A stretch of DNA of 43,266 bases from Bradyrhizobium sp. (GTDB taxonomy: Bacteria; Pseudomonadota; Alphaproteobacteria; Rhizobiales; Xanthobacteraceae). Positions 42,998 through 43,266 of the stretch are shown here, piece after piece (the first letter of the stretch is position 1; every line of letters begins with the position of its first letter). Below the pieces are notes generated by a model, which saw nothing but the letters and a program-made list of their open reading frames with translations, did not search any database and was not told the origin of the DNA. The position numbers were made by a program, and so were the translations under genes. Location: contig NZ_SSMW01000117.1 of assembly GCF_004799405.1 (NCBI RefSeq), positions 1 to 43,266 of the forward strand, given 5' to 3'.

Positions 42998-43266
42998 CCC
43001 CGAAAACCTATCATCCGCGCGAAAGATCAGGCAATGCCCGCTGCCGGTGAGGGGCCAGGATCAGCGAGCTACGCGCCGCTGGCATCAATATCATCAGCAT
43101 AGGGCACAGGAAGGACAGCGATGCGGAGCTTTTGAGATGTAAGCCATCACCCACGAGAAGGCAGAACGTCCCCGAGGCAAGGCATGTAGCTTCATTTAGG
43201 GAGTTGTTTGGGATCACATATAGCGGCGACAGTGCCGGCAACGCCAGGCCCGATGCTCAAGTTTGA
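42998..43266. other. window end, nothing supportable
   Basis: The 269 bases have mixed composition and several short frames on both strands without recognisable protein sequence or ribosome sites. They may be degraded coding DNA of the same accessory segment. Confidence 0.4.

Noticed and set aside
43011..43241. 76-codon minus-strand frame at the window end
   Set aside because: No ribosome site or recognisable family, and composition unlike the neighbouring genes.
39245..43266. A complete integrative element with integrase and two attachment sites
   Set aside because: No integrase and no second copy of the tRNA 3' end are visible in the window; only an accessory-like segment can be supported.

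Overview
The window looks like a chromosomal segment of an alphaproteobacterium of the Bradyrhizobium / Nitrobacteraceae type. The reasons are high GC with strong third-position bias, the order dusB-ntrB-ntrC / ntrY-ntrX / hfq-hflX, a fused ispDF, a PopZ-like polar protein, and rhizobial-style dispersed palindromic intergenic repeats. This assignment rests on gene content and pattern recognition, not on a search.

Layout. 1-4633: a catabolic block on the minus strand (TRAP binding protein, fused TRAP permease, start of an acyl-CoA ligase), with a divergent short-chain dehydrogenase that carries three lesions. 4765-7348: a crotonase-family enzyme, and divergently a cobalt-type nitrile hydratase operon (alpha with a His-rich N-terminus, beta, activator). 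7517-11303: an exported FecR-like protein, a CHASE2 class III cyclase and mazG. 11465-16423: the most interesting region, described below. 16444-25863: hflX, hfq, ntrX, ntrY, ntrC, ntrB and dusB, all on the minus strand. 26110-30092: ispDF, pncC-like, ratA/coq10-like, lipA and a 3-methyladenine DNA glycosylase. 30093-30793 is non-coding and repeat-like. 30794-38870: a methyltransferase, a VOC protein, valS, popZ-like, a TolC-family protein, an isoaspartate-methyltransferase-like gene and a small ORF. 39170-39244: tRNA-Asn(GUU). 39245-43266: an AT-richer accessory segment beside the tRNA, with a gene broken by an early stop, a GIY-YIG-like protein, a tight three-gene operon of unknown function and a truncated rhizobial small ORF.

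Candidate new system. Four co-directional genes at 11465-16423 look like a RiPP-type protein-modification cluster. (1) An exported 629-residue protein has eleven uninterrupted [W/F]-X-N tripeptides (residues 68-100), then a Pro/His-rich repeat, then TPRs. (2) An exported TPR / Cys-repeat / DUF4189-like protein follows. (3) A tetrapyrrole-methylase-fold methyltransferase has Tyr-x5-Arg-x3-Tyr spacing like borosin alpha-N-methyltransferases. (4) A radical SAM/SPASM-like enzyme resembles the GrrM / three-residue-cyclophane-forming group, whose substrates are aromatic-X-X motifs. The last two genes overlap by 4 bases. The inference is that the aromatic-X-Asn array is crosslinked into cyclophanes, and perhaps methylated, before export, on a large TPR scaffold instead of a small peptide.

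The nitrogen-control block is standard for the group: NtrB/NtrC and NtrY/NtrX sense and transmit nitrogen or redox status, with Hfq and HflX downstream. NtrX lacks a recognisable GAFTGA loop, whereas NtrC has it.
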